This document shows, one piece after another, positions 53,166-54,297 of a DNA stretch of 54,297 nt (position 1 is its first letter; the number at the start of each line of letters is the position of its first letter). The stretch lies in the NCBI GenBank assembly GCA_046705265.1, contig JBJKQL010000014.1, positions 1-54,297 on the forward strand, read 5' to 3'. A program made the translations under genes and the position numbers. Below the pieces are notes generated by a model, which worked only from the letters and a program-made list of their open reading frames with translations, did not search any database and was not told the DNA's origin. The DNA is from JAJYTL01 sp046705265. GTDB taxonomy: Bacteria > Pseudomonadota > Alphaproteobacteria > Ferrovibrionales > Ferrovibrionaceae.

Positions 53166-54134
53166 ATGGATTGGCAGACTTCCCCTTCTGATAACCGCGC
53201 CGCCTCCGCGCCTCGCGCGACGGTCGAAACGCTTCTCGATGCCTCCTCTCTTTCGGCCGCCATGCGGGCGGCGGCCGAGCTTACGGAAGGCACGCTCGAT
53301 CAGTTATTGCCGCTGCCGGCCGGGCCTGAAGCCAAGTTGTATGAGGCCATGCGTTATGCTTCGCTCGGCGGCGGCAAACGTCTCAGGCCGTTTCTTGTCC
53401 TCGCTTCAGGCGCGCTCTTCGCGGCAGAGGAAATCGGCACTCGGCGCGCTGCCGCGGCGATTGAGCTGATTCACTGCTATTCGCTGATCCATGACGATCT
53501 TCCCTGCATGGACGATGACGACCTGCGCCGAGGCCGGCCGACAGCGCATAAAGCCTTCGACGAGGCAACTGCCGTGCTCGCCGGCGATGGCCTCCTTACT
53601 CTTGCCTTCGATGTTCTGGCGGCGCCGGAGACCGATGCCGATCCCGCCATTCGCGTCGCACTCGTTGCCGAACTGGCGCGCGCCGCCGGAGCACACGGTA
53701 TGGTCGGCGGCCAAGCCCTCGATCTCGCCGCCGAAAACGGAGTTGAGCCCTTCGCCCTATCGGAAGTGACGCGGCTCCAGCAATGGAAGACCGGCGCGTT
53801 GATCGCTGCCGCCTGCCAAATGGGCGCCGTTCTGGGCCGAGCCGATGAGGCGGCGCGTCGCGCCCTCAAGGCCTATGGCCAGGATCTCGGGCTCGCCTTC
53901 CAGATTGCCGACGATCTCCTGGACGTCGAAGGCGAAACCGCGACCGTCGGCAAGGCGGTGGGCAAGGATGCTGCCCAGGGTAAGGCGACCTTCGTCAGCC
54001 TGCTCGGCGTCGAGGAGGCGCGGCGCAAGGCGAACGCGTTGGTCGGCCAGGCCGAGCGCCACCTTGCCCCGTTCGGCGCCAAGGCGCGGATGCTTGGCGA
54101 ACTCGCCGCTTTCGTCGTCTACCGCAGCTCTTGA
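53166..54134 (+). CDS. ispA: Farnesyl diphosphate synthase (polyprenyl synthetase)
   Basis: A 322-residue trans-prenyltransferase that condenses IPP with DMAPP and GPP. The first aspartate-rich motif is DDLPCMDDDD, near residues 110-119, with two residues between the Asp pairs as in bacterial FPP synthases; the second is FQIADDLLDVEG. KRLRPFLVLA and YSLIHDD are also diagnostic. ATG at 53166 has a weak ribosome-binding site. No xseB precedes it, as often happens in proteobacteria. It precedes dxs by 25 bp. Confidence 0.95.
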   Translation: MDWQTSPSDNRAASAPRATVETLLDASSLSAAMRAAAELTEGTLDQLLPLPAGPEAKLYEAMRYASLGGGKRLRPFLVLASGALFAAEEIGTRRAAAAIELIHCYSLIHDDLPCMDDDDLRRGRPTAHKAFDEATAVLAGDGLLTLAFDVLAAPETDADPAIRVALVAELARAAGAHGMVGGQALDLAAENGVEPFALSEVTRLQQWKTGALIAAACQMGAVLGRADEAARRALKAYGQDLGLAFQIADDLLDVEGETATVGKAVGKDAAQGKATFVSLLGVEEARRKANALVGQAERHLAPFGAKARMLGELAAFVVYRSS

Positions 54135-54159
54135 GAGAACCCAGCTTAAGGAAAGCAAC

Positions 54160-54297
54160 ATGACCGACCACGCGGCGACGAGGGCAGGGGAAGGATTATT
54201 GGCTCGGGTTCGGGGGCCTGGGGACCTTCGGCAGATGGGGTTGGAGGATCTGAAGGAGGTTGCGTCGGCGCTTCGGCAGGAGACGATAGAGGCGGTT
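54160..54297 (+). CDS. dxs: 1-deoxy-D-xylulose-5-phosphate synthase, 5' end
   Basis: Only the first 46 codons are present; the gene runs past the window. The product has GLLARVRGPGDLRQMGLEDL then ALRQETIEAV, the standard DXS opening, and the ispA-dxs order is common. DXS makes DXP from pyruvate and glyceraldehyde 3-phosphate. The codons are unlike those of neighbours: GGG, CGG, AGG, GGA, TTA and ATA appear where GGC, CGC and CTC prevail elsewhere. AAGGAAAGCA before the ATG serves as ribosome-binding site. Confidence 0.88.
   Translation, partial: MTDHAATRAGEGLLARVRGPGDLRQMGLEDLKEVASALRQETIEAV

Noticed and set aside
1..54297. CRISPR array, tRNA, rRNA, insertion sequence or prophage
   Set aside because: No regularly spaced repeats, cloverleaf sequences, transposase motifs or phage genes were seen on either strand.

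Overview
The window is a dense, GC-rich chromosomal segment from an alphaproteobacterium, most likely a Rhodospirillales-type organism. The evidence is the run ffh-rpsP-rimM-trmD-rplS-leuC-leuD-leuB, a sdhCDAB operon, a complete System I cytochrome c maturation operon, a lone PAS_5-type protein and a hopanoid locus. There is no rRNA, tRNA, CRISPR array, insertion sequence or phage gene. Almost all of it is core metabolism; the accessory part is the first 9.4 kb.

Layout. 1-9.4 kb: the end of a glycine-zipper-type protein, an amidase, and the aerobic benzoyl-CoA (box) genes boxB and boxC facing benzoate-CoA ligase bclA, followed by an aldo/keto reductase, an enolase-superfamily enzyme and a methyltransferase. 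boxA is absent here. 9.4-13.8 kb: a TlpA-like thioredoxin, then proA-nadD-rsfS-rlmH, where nadD and rsfS appear to start at CTG and ATA, and a PaiB-like protein. 13.8-21.2 kb: sdhCDAB, a CitE-like lyase, a PAS protein, asd, a probable structured RNA with its own promoter and terminator, and a DsbA-fold isomerase. 21.5-28.5 kb: the leu genes and the ribosome/SRP cluster on the minus strand. 28.7-32.3 kb: dapF-mtaB-ftsY, then a 33-residue lysine/alanine-rich histone-like protein. 32.3-40.4 kb: a Nudix hydrolase, a small hypothetical protein and ccmABCDEFGHI on the minus strand. 40.4-54.3 kb: an RraA-fold protein, then hopanoid and isoprenoid genes: shc, hpnG, hpnH, ispH, hpnN, hpnL, a ferritin-like diiron protein, hpnM, dxr, ispA and the start of dxs.

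How they work together. The last 13 kb joins MEP-pathway enzymes (dxs, dxr, ispH) and farnesyl diphosphate synthase to cyclisation of squalene (shc), side-chain extension (hpnH, hpnG) and hopanoid transport (hpnN, hpnM, probably hpnL). The squalene-forming genes hpnCDE are not in the window. The box genes would activate benzoate, epoxidise benzoyl-CoA (needing BoxA from elsewhere) and open the ring.

The points most worth a second look are the RNA upstream of asd, the two non-canonical start codons in nadD-rsfS, the diiron protein inside the hopanoid operon, the tiny histone-like gene with an array of TGTTG/CAACA palindromes upstream, and the probably leaderless dapF transcript. All calls come from reading the sequence; no database search was run.
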